A DNA stretch of 38,624 nucleotides, from the NCBI GenBank assembly GCA_900541345.1, contig UQJE01000016.1, positions 1 through 38,624 on the forward strand, read 5' to 3'. Made by a program: the position numbers and the translations under genes. This document shows, in pieces, positions 14,921 through 23,669 of the stretch; positions within the stretch are counted from its first letter, which is position 1, and each line of letters opens with the position of its first letter. The DNA comes from an uncultured Blautia sp. (GTDB taxonomy: Bacteria; Bacillota; Clostridia; Lachnospirales; Lachnospiraceae). The notes beneath the pieces were generated by a model. It did not search any database. It was not told where the DNA came from and worked only from the letters and a program-made list of their open reading frames with translations.

Positions 14921-17173
14921 TTACATGGACTCATGGCAGGTTCTGGCGATAACGTCCATCTGCTGCTCACGTGTCAGGTCGATGAATTTTACTGCATAAC
15001 CGGATACACGGATTGTGAAGTTTGCATACTCCGGTTTCTCCGGATGATTCATTGCATCAATCAGTTTTTCTGTTCCAAATACGTTAACATTCAGATGATG
15101 TGCGCCCTGATCAAAGTAACCATCCATTACATTTACAAGGTTATTTGTGCGCTCCTCATCGTCATGTCCAAGAGCTCCCGGACTGATTGTCTGTGTATTG
15201 GAGATACCATCAAGAGCCAGTTCATATGGAAGTTTTGCAACAGAGTTTAAAGACGCAAGAAGACCGTTTTTCTCTGCGCCGTAAGATGGGTTTGCACCCG
15301 GTGCAAGCGGCTCTCCAAGTTTTCTTCCATCCGGAAGGCTTCCTGTTGCCTTACCATAAACTACGTTTGATGTAATTGTAAGAATGGAAGTAGTCGGCTC
15401 AGAATCTCTGTATGTATGGCATTTGCTTAATTTGTGCATGAATTTCTTAAGCAGCCAGATTGCAAGATCATCTGCACGGTCATCGTCGTTTCCGTATCTC
15501 GGGAATTCTCCCTGTGTATCAAAGTCTACTGCAACTCCGTCCTCATCACGGATTACTTTTACTTTCGCATATTTAATCGCACTTAAAGAATCTACTACGT
15601 GAGAGAAGCCTGCGATACCAGTTGCAAATGTACGTCTTACATCTGTATCGATAAGAGCCATCTCTGCTGCCTCGTAGTTATACTTGTCATGCATGTAGTG
15701 AATCATATTTAATGTATCTACATACAGTTTTGCAAGCCAGTCCATCATCTCGTCATAGCGCTCCATTACCTCATCAAAGTCAAGGTATTCGGAAGTGATC
15801 GGACGATATGCCGGTCCTACCTGAACTTTTGTCTTTTCATCAATACCGCCGTTGATCGCGTAAAGAAGGCATTTTGCCAGGTTTGCACGAGCACCGAAGA
15901 ACTGAATTTCCTTACCAGTCTGTGTAGCGGAAACACAGCAGCAAATGCTGTAATCGTCTCCCCATACCGGACGCATTACATCATCGTTCTCGTACTGAAC
16001 AGAACTTGTTGTAACAGAAATAAGGGCTGCATATTTCTTAAAGTTTTCCGGCAGTCTGGAAGAGTAGAGAACTGTTAAGTTCGGCTCAGGAGACGGTCCC
16101 ATGTTTTCCAGTGTATGAAGGAAACGATAATCGTTCTTTGTTACCATAGAACGTCCGTCCTGTCCAAGACCTGCAACTTCAAGTGTTGCCCATACCGGGT
16201 CACCGGAGAACAGTTCATTATAGGAAGGAACGCGGGCAAATTTTACCATACGGAACTTCATAACCATGTGGTCTACAAGCTCCTGTGCTTCTTTCTCAGT
16301 AAGTGTGCCGTTCTTGAAATCTCTTTCCATGTAAATATCAAGGAATGTAGAAATACGGCCAACACTCATTGCAGCTCCGTTCTGTGTCTTGATTGCTGCC
16401 AGGTATCCGAAATACAGCCACTGTGCTGCTTCTCTTGCATCTTTTGCAGGTTTGGAAATATCAAATCCATAAACAGCTGCCATTTCTTTCATTTCTTTTA
16501 ATGCACGGATCTGGTCTGCGATTTCTTCACGAAGACGGAAATCTGTACCTTTCATGCCGTGTCTTGCATAACGCTCAAAATCATACTGTTTTTTCTCGAT
16601 CAGGAAATCAACTCCGTAAAGAGCTACACGACGGTAGTCGCCTACAATACGTCCTCGTCCGTATGTATCCGGAAGTCCTGTGATGATTTTGTTGTGACGC
16701 GCTTTCACCATTTCCGGTGTATAAATATCGAATACTCCCTGGTTGTGAGTTTTGTGATATTTTGTAAAAATCTCATGAAGCTTTTCGCTTGGCTGATATC
16801 CGTATGTTGTACAAGCCTTCTCTGCCATGTTGATTCCGCCGTAAGGCATGAATGCACGTTTCAGAGGCTTATCTGTCTGAAGTCCTACAACTGTCTCCAG
16901 ATCCTTCATGCTTTCATCAATGTATCCAGGGCCATACGCGGTAAGCCCGGAAACAACTTCTGTTTCCATATCCAGAACGCCGCCTTTTGCACGCTCTTCT
17001 TTCTGCAGCTCCTGAAGTCTTCCCCACAGTTTATCTGTTGCCTCTGTCGGTCCTTCAAGGAAAGATGCATCTCCCTCGTACGGTGTGTAGTTGCACTGAA
17101 TAAAGTCGCGCACATCAACAGATTCCTGCCAGTTTTTACCTTTAAATCCTGTCCACTGCTCACGGTTTGCCAT
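14921..17173 (-). CDS. pflB: Formate C-acetyltransferase (pyruvate formate-lyase)
   Basis: A 750-residue glycyl radical enzyme converting pyruvate and CoA to acetyl-CoA and formate during anaerobic fermentation. The two active-site cysteines lie in CCCVSATQTG (Cys412 and Cys413, matching the Cys-Cys pair of the E. coli enzyme, here preceded by an additional Cys411). The radical Gly is Gly725 in RVSGYAV near the C-terminus. The N-terminus AWTGF-like WTGFKGKNWQ and the YTPYEGD motif are standard, and the length is close to 760. pflA follows immediately. A good promoter and an AAGGAGGACC ribosome site precede the ATG. Codon use is strongly biased, as expected of a highly expressed enzyme; this leaves long antisense open frames that are not genes. 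Confidence 0.97.
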   Translation of the reverse strand: MANREQWTGFKGKNWQESVDVRDFIQCNYTPYEGDASFLEGPTEATDKLWGRLQELQKEERAKGGVLDMETEVVSGLTAYGPGYIDESMKDLETVVGLQTDKPLKRAFMPYGGINMAEKACTTYGYQPSEKLHEIFTKYHKTHNQGVFDIYTPEMVKARHNKIITGLPDTYGRGRIVGDYRRVALYGVDFLIEKKQYDFERYARHGMKGTDFRLREEIADQIRALKEMKEMAAVYGFDISKPAKDAREAAQWLYFGYLAAIKTQNGAAMSVGRISTFLDIYMERDFKNGTLTEKEAQELVDHMVMKFRMVKFARVPSYNELFSGDPVWATLEVAGLGQDGRSMVTKNDYRFLHTLENMGPSPEPNLTVLYSSRLPENFKKYAALISVTTSSVQYENDDVMRPVWGDDYSICCCVSATQTGKEIQFFGARANLAKCLLYAINGGIDEKTKVQVGPAYRPITSEYLDFDEVMERYDEMMDWLAKLYVDTLNMIHYMHDKYNYEAAEMALIDTDVRRTFATGIAGFSHVVDSLSAIKYAKVKVIRDEDGVAVDFDTQGEFPRYGNDDDRADDLAIWLLKKFMHKLSKCHTYRDSEPTTSILTITSNVVYGKATGSLPDGRKLGEPLAPGANPSYGAEKNGLLASLNSVAKLPYELALDGISNTQTISPGALGHDDEERTNNLVNVMDGYFDQGAHHLNVNVFGTEKLIDAMNHPEKPEYANFTIRVSGYAVKFIDLTREQQMDVIARTCHESM

Positions 17174-17228
17174 GATTGGTCCTCCTTAAAATTTATCTTA
17201 AAATGTATTTTCCTGTTTCACGAGCCCC

Positions 17229-17257
17229 AGTATAACATCCCGTTAAATAAAAGACAA
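17229..17257 (-). promoter_or_regulatory. pflB-pflA promoter
   Basis: TTGTCT (17252-17257) and TATACT (17229-17234) on the minus strand with 17-bp spacing, 55 bp upstream of the pflB start codon. Confidence 0.65.
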
Positions 17258-17334
17258 TCCATTTTCCTGCTGTTTTGAATTTAATACAATTCTGGACTAT
17301 GAAAATATAGTTTTGTACTTTTTTTAGTACATTT

Positions 17335-18378
17335 TTACGCTTTCACCGCCCACCGCATTTTCGTAGATCGGGCACGACTGTTTCTCGCACACTCTTCCGC
17401 AGATGGCCGGATCACATCTTTACAGATTTCACTGTATTCTCCTTCTTTATAAAGATTCTTAAAGGATTTTTTTACCAGTCTGTCTTCTCCGGAATGGAAA
17501 GTAAGAATCGCCACTCTTCCGCCCGGTGCAAGAACTGTTGGAAGTTTTTCCAGAAATTCATACAGAACTTCAAACTCACTGTTTACGTCAATACGAAGCG
17601 CCTGGAAGGTTCTCTGGCATGATTTTTTCACTGCTTCTTTTCTCTCTTCCTTTGGAATAAAGGACAGGGCCTCTTCAATCACCTTCTGCAGCTGAGTCGT
17701 TGTCTCAATTTCTCCGCCCTTTTTCAGTGTTTTCAAAATTTTTCCTGCAATTTGTTCCGCATAAGGCTCGTCTGCATTTTCTATAAGCATTCCTGTAAGC
17801 TCCTCAAAATCCACCTCTTTTAAGCGCTGCGCTGCGCTTGTTCCCTTCAGCGGATTCATGCGAAGGTCAAGAGGTCCTTCTATTTTATAGGAAAATCCTC
17901 TGTCCGGATTGTCAATCTGCATGGAGGAAACCCCTAAATCAGCCAGAATAAAATCAAATTTACCTGCTTCCTCCGCCACCTTATCAATATCCTTAAAATT
18001 CATAAGCTTCACAGTTAAAATTTCCGGTCCGAACCCCAGTTTCAAAAGACGCTCCTTTGTCTTTTCTGATTCAATAGGGTCTACATCAAGCGCATAAAGA
18101 TGCCCCTCTCCATTCAGACATTTCAGCATCTCCTTTGTATGTCCTCCGTATCCAAGGGTTGCATCAAGCCCTTTCTGTCCCGGCTGGATCTGAAGGAAAT
18201 CAAGAATTTCCTTCACACAGATGGAAATGTGCATTCCTGCAGGTGTACTTCCCTTGCTGATTACCTTCGAAATGGTATCTGCATATTTCTCCGGCTGTAA
18301 TTCTTTATATTTCTCTTTATAATTTCTGGGATGCGTACCAGAATAACGCACCCGCCTTTTATGCTGTTTTTCTTCCAT
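17335..18378 (-). CDS. RsmH-family 16S rRNA (cytosine-N4)-methyltransferase, stand-alone copy
   Basis: A 347-residue protein of the RsmH (MraW) family. DATLGYGGHTKEML is the SAM-binding motif I, LYALDVDP motif II, FDFILADLGVSSMQIDNPDRGFSY the family's most recognisable block, then PLDLRMNP, CQRTFQALRIDVNSE, GGRVAILTFHSGEDRLVK and the C-terminal SRARSTKMRWA. RsmH methylates N4 of C1402 in the ribosomal P site. Two things are unusual: a Lys/Arg/Tyr-rich extension of about 35-50 residues (KRRVRYSGTHPRNYKEKYKE) replaces the normal short N-terminus, and the gene is not beside ftsL/mra/mur genes as the standard rsmH is. It could be a second, divergent copy with a different target, so no symbol is given. 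An AGAGGAATT ribosome site supports the start. Confidence 0.88.
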   Translation of the reverse strand: MEEKQHKRRVRYSGTHPRNYKEKYKELQPEKYADTISKVISKGSTPAGMHISICVKEILDFLQIQPGQKGLDATLGYGGHTKEMLKCLNGEGHLYALDVDPIESEKTKERLLKLGFGPEILTVKLMNFKDIDKVAEEAGKFDFILADLGVSSMQIDNPDRGFSYKIEGPLDLRMNPLKGTSAAQRLKEVDFEELTGMLIENADEPYAEQIAGKILKTLKKGGEIETTTQLQKVIEEALSFIPKEERKEAVKKSCQRTFQALRIDVNSEFEVLYEFLEKLPTVLAPGGRVAILTFHSGEDRLVKKSFKNLYKEGEYSEICKDVIRPSAEECARNSRARSTKMRWAVKA

Positions 18379-18497
18379 TGTATTAATTCCTCTCGATTTA
18401 TTTTCTTTTATATTATTCTAACAGACCCGCAAAAAAATCGCCACCTTATCCTGTTTTTTCATCGCACTTTATTTTAAATCAGGTCTTCTCAAAATCG

Positions 18498-18535
18498 GTC
18501 AACAGGGCTATTATACTGTTAACTGAAACGGTTAA
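18498..18535 (+). promoter_or_regulatory. Probable TetR autoregulatory operator and promoter
   Basis: GTCAACAG (18498-18505) and CTGTTAAC (18516-18523) form an 8-bp inverted repeat with one mismatch around a -10-like TATTAT (18509-18514); a further GTTAA at 18531-18535 makes a second, shorter inverted pair with TTAAC. Position just upstream of a TetR gene suggests self-repression. The -35 (TTCTCA) is poor. Confidence 0.5.
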
Positions 18536-18550
18536 TGGAGGTATTATCAC

Positions 18551-19159
18551 ATGAATGAAAAATTCTTTTCCCTGCCGGAAGAAAAACAGCAGGCAATTTT
18601 AAATGCCGGATACCGTGTTTTTTCACAGAACACTTATAAAAACAGCCCCATGAGCCAGATTGCAGAAGCTGCCGGCATCAGCAAATCTCTTCTTTTTCAC
18701 TATTTCCACAACAAAAGGGAACTATATCTGTACTTATGGCAAAAATGCGCAGACACAACGGAAGAATATCTGAATCGTTACCATTGCTACGAACAGACCG
18801 ACTTTTTTCAATCACTGTTTCTTGGCGTAAAGGCAAAAGCTGCCATTACTCGTAAATATCCCTATATGGCAACCTTTGCCCTGCGCTCCTTCTATGAAAA
18901 AGATGAAAATATTGCTCCTGCGCTTTTAGAACATTACAAAGAATATCTCAATTTAAACACTTCCCCTGTTTTTCAGAATTTAAATCCGGAACAATTTCTC
19001 CCGGAGCTCGATATTCAAATGATGGTTCGGGAAATGTATCTCGCATCCGAAGGATATTTATGGGAAATGTTTCAGAAAGAAAAGGTAGATGCTGCTCAGA
19101 TGGAAGAAGATTTTACAAAATTAATCCGGTTCTGGAAAAGTCTCTATCAGCGCAGCTAG
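18551..19159 (+). CDS. TetR/AcrR family transcriptional regulator
   Basis: A 202-residue cytoplasmic DNA-binding protein. The N-terminal helix-turn-helix covers about residues 10-55: QQAILNAGYRVFSQNTYKNS, then MSQIAEAAGISKSLLFHYFHNKRELYLYL, the classic TetR pattern. The remaining C-terminal helical region would bind a ligand and dimerise; it has no specific motif I recognise. It is the first gene of a plus-strand operon with an ABC exporter (12-bp gap), so it most likely controls that exporter in response to the compound exported, and itself. GGAGG 10 bp before the ATG fixes the start. It is divergent from the RsmH-family gene. Confidence 0.92.
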   Translation: MNEKFFSLPEEKQQAILNAGYRVFSQNTYKNSPMSQIAEAAGISKSLLFHYFHNKRELYLYLWQKCADTTEEYLNRYHCYEQTDFFQSLFLGVKAKAAITRKYPYMATFALRSFYEKDENIAPALLEHYKEYLNLNTSPVFQNLNPEQFLPELDIQMMVREMYLASEGYLWEMFQKEKVDAAQMEEDFTKLIRFWKSLYQRS

Positions 19160-19171
19160 AAAGGAGTTATT

Positions 19172-20068
19172 ATGGACGCAATCCAAACAGTTAATCTCAC
19201 AAAATCCTACGGCAAAGTCCGGGGAATCAGGAACTTAAATCTCACCGTGTCAGAAGGGGACTTTTTCGGATTTATAGGACCAAACGGCGCAGGAAAAAGC
19301 ACCACGATCCACACTCTTCTCGGACTTATCCGCCCCACGTCAGGAAGCGCATCTGTCCTGGGAATGGATATTCAGAAGGACAGAGAAAAAATCCTTGGCT
19401 GTACCGGCTATCTCCCCTCTGAATCCTCTTTTTATCCGGGAATGCGGGTAAAAGATATTTTAAAGCTGTCTGCAAGCCTTCGAAAAACAGACTGCACGAA
19501 AAATGCAAAAGAGCTTTGCGAACGCCTGCAGCTTGATGTTTCCAGAAAAGTAGAGGAACTTTCTTTTGGAAATCGAAAAAAGGTTGGAATCGTCTGTGCG
19601 CTGCAGCACAACCCACAGCTCCTCCTTCTTGACGAGCCGACAAGCGGACTTGACCCTCTGATGCAGCATGAATTTTTCCAGATTTTGCAGGAACGTCACA
19701 AAGAAGGCGCAACTGTTTTCCTCTCCAGCCACGTACTGTCGGAAATCCAGCATAACTGCACAAGAGCTGCGATTATCCGCGATGGAGAAATTATCGCCTG
19801 CCAGAATGTAGAAGAAATTCCCAAAAACAACGCCAAACGAGTCACAATAGAAGGAACTGCAGATTTATCCGGTCTTCCCGGTATCCGCAGTCTGAAAAAA
19901 ACAAATGATACCATAACGTTTCTTTACAGCGGAGATATAAACCAGCTGCTTCATACACTTTCCACTGGAAATATAAAAGATCTGACCCTTGCAGAACCGG
20001 ATTTAGAGGAAATTTTCCTGCACTATTACAAAAAAGGAGGACAAACCCATGATTCTTACAAAGCATGA
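19172..20068 (+). CDS. ABC transporter ATP-binding protein (ABC-2 exporter)
   Basis: A 298-residue ATPase. Walker A is GPNGAGKST (36-44), the Q-loop region lies near GYLPSESSFYPGM, the signature is LSFGNRKKVGI (about 130-140, a degenerate LSGGQ), Walker B is LLLLDEPTSGLDP (about 150-162), and the H-loop is in SSHVLSEIQ. The C-terminal 70 residues form the extra domain common in CcmA/BcrA-type exporters. It powers the permease encoded next, whose ATG lies 20 bp inside the end of this gene, so the subunits are translationally coupled. With the TetR regulator upstream, an efflux role (drug, peptide or lipid) is likely but the substrate is unknown. AAAGGAG precedes the start. Confidence 0.93.
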   Translation: MDAIQTVNLTKSYGKVRGIRNLNLTVSEGDFFGFIGPNGAGKSTTIHTLLGLIRPTSGSASVLGMDIQKDREKILGCTGYLPSESSFYPGMRVKDILKLSASLRKTDCTKNAKELCERLQLDVSRKVEELSFGNRKKVGIVCALQHNPQLLLLDEPTSGLDPLMQHEFFQILQERHKEGATVFLSSHVLSEIQHNCTRAAIIRDGEIIACQNVEEIPKNNAKRVTIEGTADLSGLPGIRSLKKTNDTITFLYSGDINQLLHTLSTGNIKDLTLAEPDLEEIFLHYYKKGGQTHDSYKA

Positions 20069-20834
20069 ACTCAGACAGGGGAAACTCTCCCTTCTCATAT
20101 GGACGCTTTCCATAGGCTTTCTCATGGCAGTGTGTATTTTTCTTTTTCCGGAAATGAAAAGCCAGATGAAGGACGTAAATAAAATTTTTGCTTCTATGGG
20201 AAGCTTTACTGCCGCCTTTGGAATGGATCGTCTGAATTTTGGTACACTCATCGGATTTTACTCTGTGGAATGTGGAAATATCCTCGGACTTGGAGGCGCA
20301 TTTTTTGCCACTCTCACAGCAGGCTCCATTCTTGCAAAAGAAGAAAAAGACAGGACTGCGGAATTTCTTCTCACACATCCTGTCTCCCGTTTCCGTGTTG
20401 TCACAGAAAAGCTTTTTGCAGTTTTGATTCAGCTTATTATTATGAACAGTTTTATTCTGATTCTGTCCCTTGGCTCCATTGCCGCAGCAGGAGAAGAGAT
20501 TCCCTTTAAGGAAATCCTGCTCCTTCATTTGGCATACTTTCTTCTTCAGACAGAGCTTTCCTCCGTTGCTTTCGGAATCTCTGCTTTTTTAAGAAGAGGA
20601 AGCGCAGGAGCCGCTCTCGGACTTGCAGCAGCCATGTACTTTTTAAATCTCATCGCCAATATCACAGAAGCAGCGGAATTTTTAAGATACCTTACGCCGT
20701 TTGCCTACTGTGAAGGCGCTGACATTATAGAAAAAGGTGCTCTGAATCCGGCTTACCTGCTCCCAGGTATACTTTACGCCATCCTTGGAATCGGCGCCGC
20801 GTACATAAAATACTGCAAAAAGGACATTTCCTGA
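20049..20834 (+). CDS. ABC-2 type transporter permease
   Basis: A 261-residue membrane protein with six hydrophobic segments, the partner of the preceding ATPase. The N-terminus (MILTKHELRQGKLSLLIWTL) is a typical ABC-2 cytoplasmic lead into the first helix; the segment ILAKEEKDRTAEFLLTHPVS is the conserved cytoplasmic coupling region of this family (KEEK...FLLxxPVSR). Later helices include LLHLAYFLLQTELSSVAFGI and a terminal GILYAILGIGAAYI. It would form the export channel. The start has AAAGGAGGAC eight bases upstream, inside the ATPase gene, which supports the 20-bp overlap. No second permease gene follows; the channel is presumably a homodimer. Confidence 0.9.
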   Translation: MILTKHELRQGKLSLLIWTLSIGFLMAVCIFLFPEMKSQMKDVNKIFASMGSFTAAFGMDRLNFGTLIGFYSVECGNILGLGGAFFATLTAGSILAKEEKDRTAEFLLTHPVSRFRVVTEKLFAVLIQLIIMNSFILILSLGSIAAAGEEIPFKEILLLHLAYFLLQTELSSVAFGISAFLRRGSAGAALGLAAAMYFLNLIANITEAAEFLRYLTPFAYCEGADIIEKGALNPAYLLPGILYAILGIGAAYIKYCKKDIS

Positions 20835-20882
20835 AATTTAAAAACTCCAAATCGTTTATTTCCGTCACATATTTTATTCTAT

Positions 20883-20919
20883 AAAAAGATAGGGACTGCA
20901 TATCACCGCTGCAGTCCCT
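20883..20919 (-). terminator. Terminator of the ATP synthase operon
   Basis: AGGGACTGCA (20891-20900) pairs with TGCAGTCCCT (20910-20919) across a 9-nt loop and is followed on the minus strand by ATCTTTTT. It may also stop the converging ABC exporter operon. Confidence 0.88.
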
Positions 20920-20934
20920 TAAACTTATTCTCTT

Positions 20935-21336
20935 TTACTGCTTTACACCTAAACGGACAAGTGCTCTCTGAAGCTTCGCCTCTGCCATTTTATATTCACG
21001 GTCTGTAAGACCACCTTTTGCCAGAAGGTTTTCTGCCTTTTTCTTGGCCGTTTCTGCTCTCTCCCTGTCAATGTCCTCTTTCCACTCCCAAGTAGTGGCA
21101 AGAACACGGCAGGTTCCATTCATAACAGAGAGCATTCCGCCAATGCAGGCTGCCTCTTTTTTGCTGCCGTCTTCCAGAATCACATGAGCTTCCCCCATGC
21201 CGAGCGCAGTACAGAAATTACAGTGCCCTGCAAGAATTGCCAGATCTCCTGTTATCCCACGGCACACAACTCGCTCTACATCGCCCTCAAAAAGCAGTCC
21301 ATCCGGTGTTCCGATTCGTAACGGAAATGTCTTCAT
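20935..21336 (-). CDS. atpC: F1Fo ATP synthase subunit epsilon
   Basis: A 133-residue subunit of the F1 central stalk. The N-terminal beta domain shows the usual LRIGTPDGLLFEGDVERVV and GDLAILAGHCNFCTALG (normally GxxxILPxHxPL), followed by a MSVMNGTCRVLA-type strand and a C-terminal helical hairpin (ERAETAKKKAENLLAKG). It connects gamma to the c-ring and inhibits ATP hydrolysis in many bacteria. It is the last gene of the atp operon, 12 bp after atpD, with an AAAGGAGG site, and is followed by a strong terminator. Length is normal (130-140). Confidence 0.95.
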   Translation of the reverse strand: MKTFPLRIGTPDGLLFEGDVERVVCRGITGDLAILAGHCNFCTALGMGEAHVILEDGSKKEAACIGGMLSVMNGTCRVLATTWEWKEDIDRERAETAKKKAENLLAKGGLTDREYKMAEAKLQRALVRLGVKQ

Positions 21337-21348
21337 AGACAGCCTCCT

Positions 21349-22743
21349 TTACTGATTCTTCGCTTTTTCAAAGACTTCATCAATAGTTCCTGAAAACAGG
21401 AAGCAGCTCTCCGGAAGATCATCACATTCTCCGTCCAGAATCATCTTAAATCCACGGATCGTCTCTTTCAACGGAACATACTGTCCCGGCATACCTGTAA
21501 ACTGCTCTGCAACAGAAAAGCTCTGTGACAGGAAACGCTGCACCTTACGGGCGCGGTTTACAGTAAGCTTATCCTCCTCAGACAGCTCGTCCATACCCAT
21601 AATGGCAATGATGTCCTGAAGCTCTTTATATCTCTGCAGCACTCTCTGAACAGAACGCGCTACTTCATAATGTTCTTTCCCAACAACCTCCGGCGCAAGA
21701 ATACGGCTGGAAGAGTCCAGCGGGTCTACTGCCGGATAAATACCCTGGCTGGAAATCTCACGGGAAAGTACCGTAGTCGCATCCAAATGGGTAAATGTAG
21801 TGGCAGGAGCCGGGTCTGTCAAGTCATCTGCAGGCACGTAAACTGCCTGTACCGATGTGATAGAACCTTTTCTTGTAGAAGTAATACGCTCCTGAAGGGC
21901 GCCCATCTCTGTTGCAAGAGTCGGCTGGTATCCTACTGCAGACGGCATACGTCCTAAAAGAGCCGAAACTTCGGAACCTGCCTGTGTAAAACGGAAAATA
22001 TTATCAATAAATAAAAGCACGTCCTGATTTTTCACATCACGGAAATATTCCGCCATAGTAAGACCGGAAAGTCCTACACGCATACGTGCTCCCGGCGGCT
22101 CATTCATCTGTCCATAAACAAGGGCAGTTTTATCAATAACGCCGCTTTCCTGCATCTCGTTATAAAGGTCATTTCCTTCTCGTGTACGCTCTCCTACACC
22201 TGTGAAAACAGAAAGTCCTCCGTGCGCAGTTGCCACATTATGGATAAGCTCCATAATAAGAACCGTCTTTCCTACACCAGCGCCTCCGAACAGACCGATT
22301 TTTCCACCTTTTGCGTAGGGGCAGATAAGATCTACTACTTTAATTCCTGTCTCCAGAATTTCTGTCGCAGGAGTCTGTTCCTCATAGGAAGGTGCCGGAC
22401 GGTGAATTGCCCATCTCTCCTCTGTTTCAGGCGCCGGTTTATTATCTACCGGATCCCCTAAAAGGTTAAATACTCTTCCCAGGCATTCCTCGCCAACAGG
22501 AACGGTAATCGGACCGCCTGTGTCAACAGCCTTTACGCCACGTACAAGTCCGTCTGTGGAATTCATGGCGATACAGCGAACTGTGTTGTCCCCGGTCTGC
22601 TGGGCAACTTCGGCAATCAGCTTTTCGCCCTGATTATCAATTTCTATGGCATTTAAAAGAGCAGGCAGCTCATCATGTGCAAACCGGATGTCCAGAACGG
22701 GACCGATGACCTGCACTACCTCGCCAATGTGTTTTTCGCTCAT
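21349..22743 (-). CDS. atpD: F1Fo ATP synthase subunit beta
   Basis: A 464-residue catalytic subunit. The longest frame begins at 22785, but MSEKHIGEVVQVIGPVLDI at 22743 matches the family N-terminus and has AAGGAG about 10 bp upstream, so that start is used. Walker A is GGAGVGKT (153-160); the catalytic Glu lies in VGERTREGNDLY; Walker B ends in VLLFIDNIFRF; ALLGRMPSAVGYQPTLATEM is the highly conserved beta block. It synthesises ATP at the alpha-beta interfaces of F1. Placed between atpG and atpC as in most bacteria. Confidence 0.97.
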   Translation of the reverse strand: MSEKHIGEVVQVIGPVLDIRFAHDELPALLNAIEIDNQGEKLIAEVAQQTGDNTVRCIAMNSTDGLVRGVKAVDTGGPITVPVGEECLGRVFNLLGDPVDNKPAPETEERWAIHRPAPSYEEQTPATEILETGIKVVDLICPYAKGGKIGLFGGAGVGKTVLIMELIHNVATAHGGLSVFTGVGERTREGNDLYNEMQESGVIDKTALVYGQMNEPPGARMRVGLSGLTMAEYFRDVKNQDVLLFIDNIFRFTQAGSEVSALLGRMPSAVGYQPTLATEMGALQERITSTRKGSITSVQAVYVPADDLTDPAPATTFTHLDATTVLSREISSQGIYPAVDPLDSSSRILAPEVVGKEHYEVARSVQRVLQRYKELQDIIAIMGMDELSEEDKLTVNRARKVQRFLSQSFSVAEQFTGMPGQYVPLKETIRGFKMILDGECDDLPESCFLFSGTIDEVFEKAKNQ

Positions 22744-22791
22744 TTTGTTGAATCTCCTTATGATGATGTCTGCATAAGCAGCCATGTCTCT

Positions 22792-23649
22792 TTAGATGCC
22801 TTCCGCACCTCCAACAATCTCTGTGATTTCCTGCGTTATGCTTGCCTGACGCGCACGGTTATAATACAGATTCAGCTTATCTATCATTTCTTCTGCATTT
22901 CCCGTGGCAGCTTCCATTGCCGTACGCCTTGCAGCCAGCTCACTTGCCACACTGTCGCAAACGCCGCCGTAAATCAGCCCTGCCAGATACTCCGGCACAA
23001 TGGCGTCAAATACTTCCACTGCATCTGGTTCATATAAAATCAGATTTTCGATTTTTCCTTTTTTCTCCTGCACCGTAAGGTCTGCAAGAGGAAGCATGGA
23101 CATTACAGACGGAACCTGGGAAAGCATGGATACAAAGTTGGTGTAGCACAGCTCGATATGGCCATATTTCCCTGCTCTAAATTCCCGACAGAGAAGATTT
23201 GCCATCTCAAAACAATCCGCAACAGAAATCTCTGCAATTTCTCCAAACGCCTCTGTGATACATTCCACACCTTTCCGGCGAAAATATTCCACAGATTTTT
23301 TTCCTACAGGAAGAACTACATAATCCTTCCCTTCTGCGTCCGCTTCCAGACATTTAAAAAGGTTGGTGTTATATCCGCCTGCAAGTCCTCTGTCTCCTGC
23401 AATTACCACATAGCAGCTTTTCGGGTTCGCAGATTCCCTGGCATATGCCGAGGAAAAATCTATATTTCCATTTGCAATATCCTGAAGCGTCTGATGAAGC
23501 TCCCGGAAATAAGGCCGGCAGACATCTGCCCGCTCTTTTGCCTTACGCAGCTTGGAGGATGCCACAAGTTCCATCGCCTTGGTAATCTGCATCGTGCTCT
23601 GCACACTTTTTATACGCAGTTTTACCGCCTTCATGTTATTTGCAGCCAT
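22792..23649 (-). CDS. atpG: F1Fo ATP synthase subunit gamma
   Basis: A 285-residue rotor shaft subunit. The N-terminal helix (KLRIKSVQSTMQITKAMELVASSKLRKA) and the C-terminal helix (ATGNAEEMIDKLNLYYNRARQASITQEITEI) are the two long coiled strands that pass through the alpha3beta3 ring; VIAGDRGLAGGYN is the conserved internal block. The C-terminus ends in GGAEGI, the usual GGAxAL-like end. Ribosome site TAGGAGGACAG precedes the ATG. It lies between atpA and atpD, 20 bp after atpA, so it belongs to the operon. Confidence 0.96.
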   Translation of the reverse strand: MAANNMKAVKLRIKSVQSTMQITKAMELVASSKLRKAKERADVCRPYFRELHQTLQDIANGNIDFSSAYARESANPKSCYVVIAGDRGLAGGYNTNLFKCLEADAEGKDYVVLPVGKKSVEYFRRKGVECITEAFGEIAEISVADCFEMANLLCREFRAGKYGHIELCYTNFVSMLSQVPSVMSMLPLADLTVQEKKGKIENLILYEPDAVEVFDAIVPEYLAGLIYGGVCDSVASELAARRTAMEAATGNAEEMIDKLNLYYNRARQASITQEITEIVGGAEGI

Positions 23650-23669
23650 GACCTGTCCTCCTAATCACT

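Noticed and set aside
16559..17278. A 239-codon plus-strand frame opposite the start of pflB.
   Set aside because: Antisense to a certain gene, no family resemblance, and the frame follows from the biased codon use of pflB.
17303..17328. A TGTAC/GTACA hairpin with an A/T-rich loop after the RsmH-family gene as a terminator.
   Set aside because: The stem is only about 5 bp with an A/T loop, too weak to call.
22744..22785. The upstream start giving atpD a 14-residue extension.
   Set aside because: It has no ribosome site, and the extension does not match beta subunits; the start at 22743 has AAGGAG and the family N-terminus.
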